Assembly: GCA_029204225.1 (NCBI GenBank)
Contig: CM055109.1
Coordinates: 28,538,861-28,602,860 of the forward strand
Reading direction: 5' to 3'
Length of the DNA: 64,000 bases
Origin: Diphasiastrum complanatum
Lineage: Eukaryota > Streptophyta > Lycopodiopsida > Lycopodiales > Lycopodiaceae
Shown here: in pieces, positions 21,912-33,252 of the stretch
How the letters are laid out: each line of letters opens with the position of its first letter
Numbering within the stretch: position 1 is the first letter of the stretch
The notes under the pieces: generated by a model
What the model saw: only the letters and a program-made list of their open reading frames with translations
The model's database searches: none
What the model was told of the DNA's origin: nothing
Translations under genes and position numbers: made by a program

Positions 21912-22638
21912 TGGCAATTTTATTCAAACTGACACCCAACAACGTTCTGAACTTTTCAAACTTATCTTTACTAAGTGATTTAGTAAAAATATCAGCTATC
22001 TGGTCGTTGGTGTCACAATAAACTAGCTCGATCTCCCCACTGTGCACTTTCTCTCGTATAAAATGCTGGTCCACCTCTATGTGTTTCGTCCGTGCATGAT
22101 AGACTGGATTCCTCGCAAGCTGAATGCAACTTTGGTTATCACAATGTAACAATGTAGGTCTTACTTGAGTAATCTGCATGTCTTCAAGTAGACGGCATAA
22201 TCAAATGGCTTCACAGACGGACCTCGTAGTCGCCCTGTACTCAGCTTCGGTAGATGATAGAGCAATAGTAGGCTGCTTCTTACTGCACCATGATATAGCC
22301 CCTAAACCTAGGCTGAAACAATAGCCTGTCGCCGATCTCCGATCGTCTCTATCACCTGCCCAATCAGAATCTGAATAACCCTCCAGTTGAAGGTCCCCGT
22401 CATCTGTGTATCCAATCCCATAAGTCACTGTCCCTCTCACATATCGTAGGATCTGCTTGGCTGCCTTCCAATGTGCTTCGGTAGGCTTACTCATGAATTG
22501 ACTTGCAATCCCGACCGCATAAGCAATATCTGGCCTGGTGGTAGTAAGGTAAATCAGGCTGCCCACTAACTGACGATAGAGCGTCTCATCTGCAAATGCT
22601 GGACCATCATCTTTTGATGGCTTGTTGCTTGCATCCAT
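21912..22638 (-). pseudogene. Copia-2 RNase H
   Basis: 22638-22201 gives YRQLVGSLIYLTTTRPDIAY, EGYSDSDWAGDRDDRRSATG and SSTEAEYRATT, the Ty1/Copia RNase H signature. A stop replaces the expected Trp after VCEAI at about 22200. The frame then continues to 21895 with LLHCDNQSCIQLARNPVYHA, TKHIEVDQHFIRE and DIFTKSL. A frameshift separates it from RT at about 22640. The enzyme would degrade RNA in the RNA-DNA hybrid. Confidence 0.88.
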
Positions 22639-22639
22639 G

Positions 22640-24638
22640 GGTGTGCTGATTTTTCTTGCATGTTAAACCTCTTCAATAATTTCTGTGCATACTTTGCCCG
22701 TGAGATAAAAAGACAACGCTTCCCTTTCCAAACTTCAACTCCTAGGCAATAGTGTAGCAAACCCAAATCTTTCATCTCAAACTCACTAGAAAGATTCTTC
22801 TTAACACAAGCAATAAGCTTCTTATTGCTTCCCGTGATGAGTAGATCATCCACATAGAGCACAACAACCACAAAGTCTTCTCCTTCCCTGAAGACATAAA
22901 GATTGCAATCAGACTTACTCTTCTCAAACCCTTGCCTTGCAAAGTACTCATCAATTCGGCTATACCAAGCCCTTGGCGCCTGTTTGAGCCCATACAAGGC
23001 TTTCCTAAGCCTGCAAACCAGATTCTCCTTGCCTGTTATTTCAAATCCCTGCGGTTGTTCCATGTAAACCTCCTCCTGTAGGTGCCCATTAAGAAAGGCA
23101 CTCTTGACATCCATTTGATGGACATCCCAATCAAAATATGAGGCTATAGCCAAAACGGTCCTCATAGATGTCATCTTAGCAACAGGTGCGAATGTCTCAT
23201 CATAGTCTAGCCCCTCTTGCTGAGCATAGCCTTTCGCCACCAACCTTGCCTTGTACTTGTCCACTGTTCCATTGGCATGAAACTTGGTCTTATAGACCCA
23301 CTTGCAACCTATTGGTTGCTTCCCTTCTGGCAATGTAGTGAGCTCCCATGTGTCATTCTTAACAATGGAGTCGTACTCCTCCTGCATGGCATGTTGCCAT
23401 ACCTTTTCTCTCACGGCTTCGTGAAAGAACTGTGGCTCATCTGCATTCAGAATAGTGGACATAAGAGCAAAGTTAGTCTCTTGTCTCTCATGAGACCTAA
23501 GAGATCTTCTGACACCCTGTTCACTGCTCTCTCCTTCTTCCATCATTTGACCTTCTTTGATTGTTTCCCAATACCACCTAGGTAGCTTCTTCCTAGCATT
23601 AGGTGATGTGGATGGTGACCACGTATCCCATGGTACTGTCTTAGTCTTCCGTTTGTCCCCAACTTCGGCTTCTGGTACTTGGCCAAAAAGAGGTCTCGAA
23701 CTAGTAGGTTCGATTTCCTGTTGTTGCACCTGCACTTGAGGCTCACAGGACTCTTGACTAGGATCCTCATCCGTGGAATCAATCAAGGGTATGAACTCAG
23801 TAGTTCCTTCCTTCTCCTGCTCTTGTATCTTGGGTGAATGCTCTTCATCAAAGACGACATCTCGACTTAGGATCTTCTTCCTGTTTTCGAGATCATATAG
23901 CACATAAGCTTTCTCACCTTCACTATACCCAAGAAAGACACACTTTACGGATTTTGCATCAAGTTTCTTCCGCAAGTCCTTTGGTATATGTGCATATGCT
24001 GTACACCCAAATACTCGTAGGCTGCCCACTTTGGGCTTGTTGCCACTATATGCTTCTTCTGGCGTGATTCCTTCAACTGCTTTGGTTGGACTTCTATTTA
24101 ATAGAAAAACAGCAGTTGCTACCGCTTCCGCCCAAAAGGAATTTGGCAACCCCTTTGCCTTGAGTATGCTCCTCGCACACTCAACTATAGACCTGTTTTT
24201 CCGCTCAGCCACGCCGTTCTGCTGCGGTGTATGTGGAGCAGTAAACTGGCTCTTTATCCCACATGCTTTGCAAAGATCTTTGAACTCATCAGAAATATAC
24301 TCACCACCCTTATTTGACCTGAGAGTCTTTAACCTCTTCCCTGTGTGGTTTTCCACCATAGCTTTCCACTGTTTAAAGTATTTGAATGCTTCAGATTTCA
24401 GTTTCAGAAAATAGACCCATACCTTCCGTGAGAAATCATCTATGAAGGTCATGAGATAGTATGCCCCCCCTGTTGATTTGACCTGCATGGGACCGCATAA
24501 ATCTGAATGCACAAGTTCAAGAATGCCCTTGGCCCTGGTAGCTTTCTCCTTTGGAAACTTTTTCCTCTGTTGCTTCCCTAATGCACAAGCCTCACATGTA
24601 TCTGAAAAAGACTTAATGCTAGGAAGATCTACTACCAT
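22640..24638 (-). pseudogene. Copia-2 integrase and reverse transcriptase
   Basis: One long open frame. Integrase part: CEACALGKQQRKKFPKEK (zinc-binding end), LVHSDLCGPM, FIDDFSRKVWVYFLK, LRSNKGGEYISDEF (an Asn-Lys in place of the usual Asp-Asn after Ser) and HTPQQNGVAERKN, the D-D-E core. RT part from about 23350: WELTTLPEGKQPIGCKWVYK, DVKSAFLNGHLQEEVYMEQP, YGLKQAPRAWY and the catalytic VVVLYVDDLLITGS. The change at RSNKGG hits the second catalytic aspartate, so integrase is probably inactive. The frame is broken from gag-protease near 24640 and from RNase H near 22640. Confidence 0.92.
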
Positions 24639-25354
24639 TTTGTGCCTGCTTGTAAACTTTTATAACTCAAATGACCATATCTCTCGTGCCAAAGCTTGTC
24701 CCGATTAGTATCCCTTGCAGACAAGGCCTCTTGGCTAGGAATGGTTGTGAAAAGCTTGTAAAGACCTCCTTCTTGCATTCCCTTGGCTACCACCTTGAAG
24801 TTCTGATCTTTGTCTTTTACCAAACATGTAGAATCATCAAACTCTACCACCATGTTCTGTTTGGTAATGTCACCAACAGATAGCAAGTTCTTAGCCAACC
24901 CTGGTACATGCAACACACTTTTAATTTCCTTCACCTCACCTGATGACAGTCGTACTGCAATTATGCCTTTGCCCCTCACCATACGTGTAGAATTATCTCC
25001 AAGGCAAACATGCTGACCATCTTCTGTCTCCTCATAGGTGCTGAACCAATCTCTATGAGGTGTCATGTGCTTTGAGGCTCCAAAATCAATGTACCATCCA
25101 CCAAATGTGGATTCAGATGATAGGGTTGTGGTGAATAGCTCAAGCACACCGGATTGCTCCTCCTCTACAACTTTGTCAACAAAGTGACCCTGTTGGTTCT
25201 TTCCCTTCTTTTGATCACTTTGCTTCTTCCTGCATTCAAAGGCAAAATGCCCATACTTACCACAATAGTTGCAGTTGCCCTTCCTCTTGGGTGTAGATGA
25301 GGAATTGGTGCTTGACTCCTCTCCAACCTGTAACTTGGACACTTGCTGCTCCAA
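24632..25354 (-). pseudogene. Copia-2 zinc knuckle, protease and pre-integrase
   Basis: In order: CCHC knuckle NCNYCGKYGHFAFECRKK (about 25265), protease start WYIDFGASKHMTPHRDWF, ending VLHVPGLAKNLLSVGDI, then pre-integrase LWHERYGHLSYKSLQ. The protease active-site triplet reads D-F-G in place of D-S-G, which should abolish activity. The frame ends near 24632 where integrase begins in another frame. Confidence 0.9.
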
Positions 25355-26009
25355 GCTTTGCTTTGAGTTCTTCTTTTTGCCTTTGCCTTTCTTCTGAAAG
25401 TTTTACTTCTTCTTAGAAGCAAATGCAAGCTCTGGATTATCTTCCCTTTCAGAAAGATTCTTCCTTCTCATCTCCTCCTGTAAAAGAAGACCACATAACT
25501 CCCCAAAGGTTGGGAGTTTCTCCCTAGCAGAAAGGGACATCACATAGTCTTGATAGTTGAATGACAAGTTGTTCAAGACTATGGGGACAATACTCCTGTC
25601 ACTTACTTTCTCTCCAACTGAAGCAAGCTGATCTATTAGGTCCTATTGTTGCACCTGCTTCCATCTTGAGAGTATGTAACCTGTTTTGCAAATACACCAG
25701 CTTGGCTGAATCCACTGTTTCAAACATAGACTTCAGAATTGTCCAAGCATCAGCTGCATCCCTTGCATTGCAAATGTGAGGAATAATATTGTCCTTGACA
25801 AAAAGATTGATTATCCTATGAGCTTTCTGTCTCCTGTTCATGTAGTCCTTCAATTCAGGATCAGATGTTGGTACAGGTTCTGTACCTGTCATCACCTCCC
25901 AGCAATTCTTGTCCATCAAGATATTAGCTATCTTGAACTTCCACACTCTGTAGTTTGTGCCATCTAGTTTGCTAGATTCACCCAGCAAACTCTCCCCAAG
26001 ACTTGCCAT
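25355..26009 (-). pseudogene. Copia-2 gag
   Basis: Starts at the ATG at 26007-26009 (MASLGESLLGES) with KLDGTNYRVWKFKIANILMD and DAADAWTILKSMFETVDSAK, the UBN2/gag-polypeptide signatures of Ty1/Copia. A frameshift near 25640 disrupts it before the basic stretch leading to the zinc knuckle. It would form the virus-like particle. Confidence 0.88.
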
Positions 26010-26170
26010 GCTAAAATCTGTGCTTAAAACAGAAGCTCAACTTGAAAGAGATCAGAAAAGAACAGCTTCCAGCAACAAGGGTTTAACCCCAAACTAGGGT
26101 ATGTAGCCACTTCAAGGCAACCCTTCAGCTCTTGCTTTTGTCTTTGCCACTTGGTATGGCCTTACTAGCA

Positions 26171-26337
26171 AGGTGTCAACCATAGGAGTGAGCTACTTGG
26201 CCAAGTGGGCCACTTGCACTAATTTACTCAACTTACAAAAGGGGGTCTCATGCATTTAATTAAAACATGCTCCATGAGTTATGTACAACTTAACTAATGC
26301 TTAGCCAAAGGGGTAAAATAGGCATTACTCTTCAACA
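26171..26337 (-). repeat. Copia-2 5' LTR, truncated
   Basis: Nearly identical to 21736-21900 from GTGTCAACCATAGGAGTGAG to the CTTCAACA end; about 225 bases of the LTR are missing. Confidence 0.85.
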
Positions 26338-26800
26338 GAAGCTCAATAGTCTTCTGAAGTCTCTGGGCTTCTGTCCTACACAACCTGACTATAATATCTA
26401 CATCAAAAGGATAGAAGGAATATTCGTGATTTTGACAATATTTGTAGACGATTCTTTGATGATAGGAAATTGTCTGATGCTAATCGATGACATGAAGAAT
26501 CAGATATCTGCAAATTACAAAGTCACAAATCTAGGAGGAGCAACAAAATGCTTGGGGCTACAGATCGAAAGAGACAGGAAGAAAGGAATCATGAATCTGA
26601 ACGAGTCCGATTATGCTGCAAAGAACTTGAAACAATATGGGATGATTGATTGCAAGGACAAGGCAACACCAATGATTGTCGGAGCCAAATTGTCGAAGCA
26701 GCATAGCCCAAGTACGGATGAGGAAAGACAGACGATGCAAAAGATCCCATATCAAAGTCTAATTGGGAGCCTTATGTACCTCACGGTTTGTGAAGCATTC
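26338..26800 (+). pseudogene. Copia-3 reverse transcriptase (right part)
   Basis: Continues the RT interrupted at 21510: LNSLLKSLGFCPTQPDYNIY, the catalytic region ILTIFVDDSLMIGN (F-V-D-D), TNLGGATKCLGLQIERDR, and YQSLIGSLMYLT at the RNase H boundary. It then breaks off; RNase H is deleted and a purine tract follows within 70 bases. Confidence 0.88.
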
Positions 26801-26857
26801 TTCAAGGGCATGACTTTCTATGAACAGATCTATTAATAAGGGAGAAAAGGAGTTGAA

Positions 26858-27490
26858 CTTGAGGGGGAATGTGAAAGAATATACAAATGCCATACAAGGG
26901 AGAAACAATTTGCCATTTGTATGCAATAACTCTTTAATTATATTCTTCAGCCATGATGTTCATGTTGATGCTCTTATTTGGCATTTGTTGTCCATTCGTC
27001 TGGCATGCTATGTATTTGTATGCAGTAGTATTGTGATGGCATTATATTGTTATGATGCTTATATTGTTGCCTTTATTTGGCAGTCTTTGTCCATTCCTTA
27101 GCTTGTAGCTATCGTATGTTCTCTTATGAGGAATGCTTTATTATGTTGAAACTTTTTATTGAGCATTTACATCTTTTGCAGCTCCTTCATCGTCCTTTTT
27201 ACAGCACACCATCTATACTTTTGTGGCATTAACATGGGCAGTTTGGCAACATCATCCTAATTGTTTCAAAACTTCTGGATTTGATGATGCCACAACATCT
27301 TCCATTATGCTGCATCACTATGCGTATTGTTGCAGCAACAACATCCATGTTTTGACAACATTACCATCCTCATCTTTCAGCTCCCACATTTTGCCTATCA
27401 TAGCGGCGCGTGTTTTCCTCTTTGCTGCATTGGCATCTGCCTTTTGGGGTAGTGTCTCTATTTCTCCATTTTATCCACTGTATTGCAAAG
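26858..27490 (+). repeat. Copia-3 purine tract and 3' LTR
   Basis: CTTGAGGGGGAA (26858-26869) precedes TGTGAAAGAATATACAAATG at 26870, a typical LTR start. The right end is unmarked; the LTR or flank runs to about 27490, where hAT-1 copy B begins. No partner LTR is in the window. Confidence 0.55.
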
Positions 27491-27811
27491 TGTTCTGGAG
27501 GGATGTGCAGACATTGTCAGGACTCCTTCGTCCACTCTACATTGTGCTTTGCATGGCTGACAGCGAGAGGTCCACACTTGGACTGGTGTATGAGCTCATG
27601 GACCGGATTGGACAGTTCTTGCAGCTGCCCATCTTGCAGCCAGAGAGGTAAGCAGTATTGTAATGTAATTGCTCTTTATCTTTTTCAGATTGCTAGGTTG
27701 TTTTTTCTATTGATGTTACATTTTTCCGTATTTTGCTTCGAATTCGTTGTACTTTCTTCAACCCCCATTATCCTGTGCAGGATGACCGAGCTCAAGGGTA
27801 TATGGGAGATG

Positions 27812-30735
27812 CGGGGAGCAGGCCCAGGATGAGGGTGACGAGGCCTTTGAGGACGTTGAGGAGATCCCTTCCTCCCCCTCCCTCCCTTCCCATCTGGATG
27901 ATGTCCCTAGCCAGTAGTTTACGTATTCCATGCCAGATGTTGCCCCTCCAGTGCATCCCACTTATGCTGCTGCACCCATCCTTGCCAGTGCATCCCATTC
28001 TCCCCATTCCACGTCTACAGCCGATGCATCCACTAGTGCCCAGCCTGTCGCGTCATCATCCATTCCTGTCACAGTTGGTGCACCTTGCTGGAGGTCCACT
28101 ACCCGTCACCCAGCAAGGAGAGTTCTTAGGCAGTAGACCATTCACGGCGCCCATCAGCCGCACATGGACAGAGAGGCCACACAGGCCGTGGCCAGTTTCA
28201 TTTATGAGCTAAACCTTCCATTTGCCATCACCGACTCTGAGCCCTTCAGAAGGGCATTCCACCTTGCACAGTCTGTCAGCCCTAGTTGGAGAGTCCCTAG
28301 TTCAGAGGTTGTCCGCACACACATGCTGAGAGAGAGGCTCGAGTCCTTGTCTAGAGAGATGGAGCCTCTACACCGCCACTGGGCCACATACGGTTGCAGC
28401 ATCATGTCCGATGGCTGGACTGATGTGAGGAGGAGGCCGATCCTCAACATCTTGGTCTCCAACTGCATGGGCACACAGTTTTTGAGGGCCGTGGATTGCA
28501 GTAGGGAGGGGGAGAGTCATATCTGCAGATTTCATGTTTGATGTCATCAGGTCTTCCATCCTGTCCATAGGCCCCCAACATGTCGTACGGTGGTGACGGA
28601 CAATGCCAACAATTGCGTTCAGATGGGTGTCCTGCTAGAGGCCGAGTTCCCTCACATCGTTCATACCCCTTGTGCAGCGCACGACATAGACCTTCTCATG
28701 GGGGACATGACAAATTCCAAGGCCTAGCTATGGAGTATCATAACAGCATAGTAAGCACACTATGAAAGCTTCAGAAAACCAGCTATGGAGTAGAACACAA
28801 AAGCAAGAGAGAGAGAACTTCAAAGCTCACACAACATGAATGAATATTCAAAGTGTAGTAGGGCGTGGAAACCCCTCCAAAGTTTGGGCTACATATAGCA
28901 TGTTATGTATAGAGTTGGTGTCTTGCTAATTCTAGCTCTAGAACCCACATGGATGCTTAACCTACTTGATTTACTTGCCTAATTAGCACAAGTGGGGTGT
29001 ACTATGTACATAAATGTTTTACCCCCATGTCTTATGTACAACTTACAAGTTACAAGTATACAAGCCTTAAGGGGCAAAATAGGCATTTATTTCAACAGGA
29101 CATAGGTGCACTTCCCTGGGTTAGAGCCATCGTCCGTGAGGCCCTCTTCTTGGTGACTTTTGTCACCAGGAAGAGGCGTGTTCTAGCCATGTTCCGGGTG
29201 TTTAGCCAGTTGGACCTCAAGAAGCCGGCCCCCACAAGCTTTGCTTTCGACTTGGTGGTCATCGACCGTTGGATCAGGTATAGGGCACAACTTCTATAGA
29301 TGGTTGCCAGCGATATTTGGTGTGCCAGTATGTTTCAGCGCACAGAGGATGGGGAGCACTTTTCTTCCACGGTGAGGGGAGACCAGTTCTGGAGGGATGC
29401 CCTGTTAGGACTCCTTCGACCACTCTACATTGTGCTCCGCATGGCTGACAGTGAGGGGTCCACACTTGGATTGGTGTATGAGCTCATGGACCGGATTGGA
29501 CAGTTCCTGCAACTGCCCATCTTGCAGCCAGAGAGGTAAGCAGTATAGTAATGTAATTGGTCTTTATCTTTTCAGTGATTGCTAGTTTGTTTTTCTGTTG
29601 ATGTTACGTTTTTCCGTATTTTGCTTCGATTTCGTTGTACTTTCTCCAACCCATGGGCCTCTCACGTGTAGGATGACCGAGCTGAAGTTCATCTGGGAGA
29701 CGCGGTGGAGCTACTTGGCACATGGCATAGGTTATACCGGCAGACAGGCAGGGCACACGGGGGGGGGGGGCGGGGGGGGGGGGCGGTGGGCAGTGGCATA
29801 TCTACTTATGTTGATATGATGGAGGAGGCTCTTGATAGAGGGCAAGTGCTTTAGATCCCGATCCCGCAGCTGCTTGGATGCGTGCAGTACAGAGTTGTGG
29901 GCGTTACTTTGACAGTACACCAGATGAGACACCTGATCCCACTGATGCCATTGAGACCTGCAGCCCCTCCACCACCATCGATTTCTTTCCATGGCAGGCC
30001 ACCATCTGTGCCCAGGTTTTCTCTTGCAGCGCCCACATCCACAGTGGCTCCTCCTGTGGCAGCACCCACTTCACATCCTCCTCCTTTGGCAGCACCCACT
30101 CCACTGGCTCCTCCTTTGGCAGCACCCAGGATGTACTGGTACCGGCCACCACAACGCCCCTTTCAGTACATATCGACGCCGTACTTGCCTCTTGCAGGGA
30201 CGTCCCCTCCACAGCCAGTTCCTCCACCCGCAGCAGCCCCACTGGGACACACTCCACGGGCTCATCCTCCTCGCTCAGCTGCTCAGGGAGTCCCCTCTTT
30301 GGCTTCCCTATCTAAGCCGGCCTCAGCTTGGGCCCAGCCTAGCCAGCCAGGTGATTTGCATGGGGGTGATGAGGCATTGACAGCTCCCCTCGTCCGCAAG
30401 AGACCAGGAAAGCGCAAGAGTGCACCGAACAAGAAAGGCAGAGCACAGAAACAACCAGGGAAGAGAGGACGACCTCGCAGGGGTAGAGGTGCACAGTCAA
30501 AGTCAGCTGGAGTAGGTCCAGTCGGTTTGGCTTGCTTGGGGGCTGATGCGGAGGCAAATTGGGAGGATGTGGATGACGATTCCTCTTCCTCGGATACACA
30601 GCCCCTGCCAGTTCCAAACAGGCATAAATATCGGGTGCGAGAGTCAGCTCGAGGCCCTGAGTTGTCTCCGAAGCCTTCGTCTGAGTCCAGCCAGAGCATT
30701 CATTGTGGCTCTGTTATTGTATATTTAGCAGTTTG
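27812..30735 (+). pseudogene. hAT-1 transposase, copy B
   Basis: Linker EQAQDEGDEAFEDVEEIP; DUF659-like LPFAITDSEPFRRAFHLAQS, SDGWTDVRRRPILNIL; then after the solo LTR ALPWVRAIVREALFLVTFVT. Exon 1 ends LPILQPER at a GTAAGC donor (29537). Exon 2 begins MTELKFIWETRWSY and is fused at about 29717 to the tail exon (GIGYTGRQAGHTGG), so the CERNWS dimerisation region is deleted. The tail is Pro/Ala-rich (PPVAAPTSHPPPLAAPTPLA) with basic GKRGRPRRGRGA, an AT-hook, and acidic EANWEDVDDDSSSSD near the end. A poly-G run at 29760-29784 adds frameshift potential. Clearly dead. Confidence 0.75.
28708..29097 (-). repeat. Solo LTR of the Copia-2 family
   Basis: 390 bp, TGACAAATTCC...TTTCAACA on the + strand, flanked by a perfect 5-bp TSD GGACA (28703-28707 and 29098-29102). 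Removing it and one TSD restores the transposase reading GDIGALPWVRA. Confidence 0.92.
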
Positions 30736-31440
30736 ATATCATGTTCCATGTTTGGTGGCCAGATGGTCGAACATTATATTCAAACCATTTTATACATTGT
30801 ATCCAGTGTTGGACACATTTTATTTGTTGCACATTGTGTACGTGTCGATGTCTAAATGTGATGCTTTGTCTTCAATTTTATCTCAAATTGTATGTGCGTG
30901 TGTGAATTGTATTTTTAATTAATGAATATGAAATTGTAGCCTTTGATTTCAGCACTTGTGTTACATATTGTGCCAAGTGGCTTTCTTTGATGAGATAGCT
31001 TCAATTTAAGTATAGGTCAAAATTGTAGCAAGGATTGAAGAAGAAAAGAACAATTTCGTGTTCCGAAGCTGCCAGTCCAGCTACTACTGTATTTCAGTCT
31101 TATTTTTTACTTACTCATGGAAGCCATCCAAAGAATAAGAGTCATCACTCCTTTTGTCCTTCCTGGTTTCTGACAGATTTCACATGCATGTGCCCACCAT
31201 GATTGTGACAAAACATAACATTTCATAAACACATACAATACATTGCATTTAAAAAATATAGAGATTGCGTTTCACAAAACCAGGCGCGTGTTGCACGAAA
31301 AAACACACTGTAGATTAATTCAAGAGATGTATCAAAATCACATTACATGTCCCGCCACATGCTCTTTTTTTTATACTACTATCCAACTATATGCCGCCTC
31401 ATTTACTGTCGAAAATTACATAGAAACAGTCCGCCACATA
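30736..31440. other. hAT-1 copy B 3' UTR / inter-ORF region
   Basis: AT-rich, no gene. Homologous to 42600-43080 in copy E and 46470-47100 in copy F (shared GATATCATGTTCCATGTTTG), so it is part of the element. Confidence 0.7.
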
Positions 31441-31632
31441 CGGCTGGACTTTATCTAGCCTTAGCATTCCCAGGAATCCTCCACTGACTCCTCGCCCTGG
31501 TCAGGTGCATTGTTCTCTCACTCTCGCTCTGCCTCCTGGTTAGCCCGACAAATTTGCACCCTTTCCCTGACCATGGCCAGCTGTTGTGCAATGAAGTTAA
31601 TTCCAATCCGCTGCCCCTCATCCCCCTCAACA
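31441..31632 (-). pseudogene. hAT-1 second ORF, C-terminal piece (copy B)
   Basis: Read on the minus strand: QRIGINF, AQQLAMVRERVQ, ANQEAERE, then a stop and ENNAPDQGEESVEDS. This matches the end of the convergent ORF in copies E (43081) and F (47110). It is cut at 31632, where the oppositely oriented transposase of copy CD is joined. Confidence 0.65.
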
Positions 31633-32362
31633 TGTTGCAACCGCATGTGGCCAAGTGGCGGCGTAGAGGCTCCATCTCCCCTCGAGCCTATCTCTCAGCA
31701 TGTGTGTGCGGACAAAGTCTGAACTAGGGACTCTCCAGCTAGGGCTGACAGACTGTGCAAGGCAGAATGCCCTTCTGAAGGGCTCAGAGTCAGTGATCGC
31801 AAATGGAAGGTTCAGCTCATAAATCAAACTGGCCACGGCCTGTGTGGCCTCTCTGTCCATGTGCGGTTGATGGGCGTCGTGAATGGTCTGCTGCCTAAGA
31901 ACTCTCCCTGTTGGGCGACAAGTAGTGGACCTCCAGCATGGTGCACCAACTGTGACGGGAATGGATGATGACGCAACAGGCTGGGCACTAGTGGATGCAT
32001 CGGCTGGAGACGTGGAATGGGGAGAATGGGATGCACTGGCAGGGATGGGTGCAGCAGCATAAGTGGGATGCACTGGAGGGGCAACATATGGCATGGGATA
32101 TGAAAACTGCTGGCTAGGGACATCATCCGGATGGGAAGGGAGGGAGGAAGGGATCTCCTCAACATCCTCGAAGGCCTCGTCACCCTCATCCTGGGCCTGC
32201 TCGGGTGGCGGAGAGTCCATGAGAAAATCGTAAACTGGGGGCGTGCGAGCAATAGGAGGTGGCGGTAAAACCGTAGCGGCAACTGGCGGACGCGAGGGAA
32301 CGGGTTCCACCGAAATGGGTGCAAATGGGGGTGCATGTGGCGGAACTGTCTGAGGGAGATGA
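31633..32362 (-). pseudogene. hAT-1 transposase copy CD, linker and DUF659 part
   Basis: The minus-strand frame continues the N-terminal part at 36576-36975: PQTVPPHAPPFAPISVEPVP, FLMDSPPPEQAQDEGDEAFE, then LIYELNLPFAITDSEPFRRA and EPLRRHLATCGCNM, where it stops short of SDGWTD. Almost unbroken across 240 codons. Lost: everything after the first part of DUF659. Confidence 0.8.
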
Positions 32363-32478
32363 TGCTGGAAATCGGGCAGCTCGGTGAGGCTGAGATTTCT
32401 CGGTGCATACAAACTATGTTTATCGGATTTGGGCAAATCGGGTCTGCCCTACTTGATCACAGCTTCGAAGTCGTTGGA
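32363..32478 (-). repeat. Copia-4 3' LTR, truncated
   Basis: Matches 35601-35716 (shared GCATACAAACTATGTTTAT, TACTTGATCACAGCTTCGAA); about 860 bases of the LTR plus RNase H are deleted at the junction with RT. Confidence 0.85.
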
Positions 32479-33194
32479 ACCTGGTCTTCACGACCATTGA
32501 GGATGTAGCCTTCTAGCTGGATCATGTAGATGTCCTCCTCGATAACTCCATTGAGGAATGCAATTTGTACATCCATCTAATGTACCTCAAGATTTGCTGC
32601 AACAACATAAGAAAGTAGGAGTCGAATAGAAGTGTGCTTGACAACTGGGCTGAAGGTCTCGAAGTAGTCAATGTTGGGAATTTGTGAAAATCCCCTTGCC
32701 ACAAGTCGAGCTTTCCTTCTGTCGATGCTCCCGTCTGCTTTGTATTTGATCTAAAAGATCCATTTGTAGTTGATTATCTTTCTGTTTGCTGGCAGGTCGG
32801 TGACAGTCCAAGTGTTGTTCCTCAGTAGTGAGTTGTACTCTTTGTCCATTGCTTCTTTCCAAAGATCTGAGTCAGCCTGTGACAAAGCTTCCTCAACTGT
32901 GGTTGGCTCCTGAATAGAATAGTGAGCAGATTCATCAATATATCGGACAAGCTGAGATCGAATTCTTGATGATCTCCTGGTTGAAGCTTGTGGTTGTGAA
33001 GTCCGACTTTCTGTCGGCTGTGTCGGCTGTGTCGGGCATGTCGGACACATTAGCTGCTCCTGAGTTGCAGTCTCTTCATCTTCTACTGGATCTGACTGTA
33101 TAGGGTGACTACAGGAAGGAATGGCAATTGCCTTCTGAGAAGAGTCAGTTGTTGGAGCAGAAATTGTGGACTGCATTTGTCCCTTGCCCTTCAA
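32479..33194 (-). pseudogene. Copia-4 reverse transcriptase, N-terminal half
   Basis: 33194-32751 has SLLRNNTWTVTDLPANRKII and NYKWIF, the RT start. Continuing with stops and shifts: [39 protein letters not shown], where it is cut at 32479 by the LTR. The YVDD catalytic block is absent. Preceded by the usual Ser/Thr/Pro-rich spacer (RTSQPQASTRRSSRIRSQ). Confidence 0.82.
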
Positions 33195-33252
33195 ATCAAT
33201 AAACTGATCTTCAATAAAGTCACATCCCTGTTAGTGAAAAGTTTACAGGTAT

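Larger units (their letters stand above)
21511..26337 (-). mobile_element. Copia-2: nearly complete Ty1/Copia element inserted in Copia-3
   Basis: Left (3') LTR 21511-21900, then a purine tract (on the minus strand TTAAGGGGAGG, 21901-21911). RNase H, RT, integrase, protease and gag then read leftward, and a truncated right (5') LTR lies at 26171-26337. The primer-binding site and the 3' part of the right LTR have been replaced or lost (26010-26170). RT of Copia-3 continues on both sides. A clean 5-bp TSD is not visible. Confidence 0.85.
27491..31632 (+). mobile_element. hAT-1 copy B, rearranged and truncated
   Basis: Contains in + order: the end of transposase exon 1 and start of exon 2 (27491-27811), then a jump back to the exon 1 linker (27812-29539), intron and start of exon 2 (to about 29717), then a jump to the C-terminal tail exon (to 30735), 3' UTR, and the end of the convergent second ORF (to about 31632). 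Both (TA)n termini are missing. A solo LTR sits at 28708-29097. Confidence 0.75.

Noticed and set aside
29882-30736. Stand-alone Pro-rich protein gene
   Set aside because: It is the C-terminal tail exon of the hAT-1 transposase, recurring at 41100-42580, 45540-46467 and 50878-52065.
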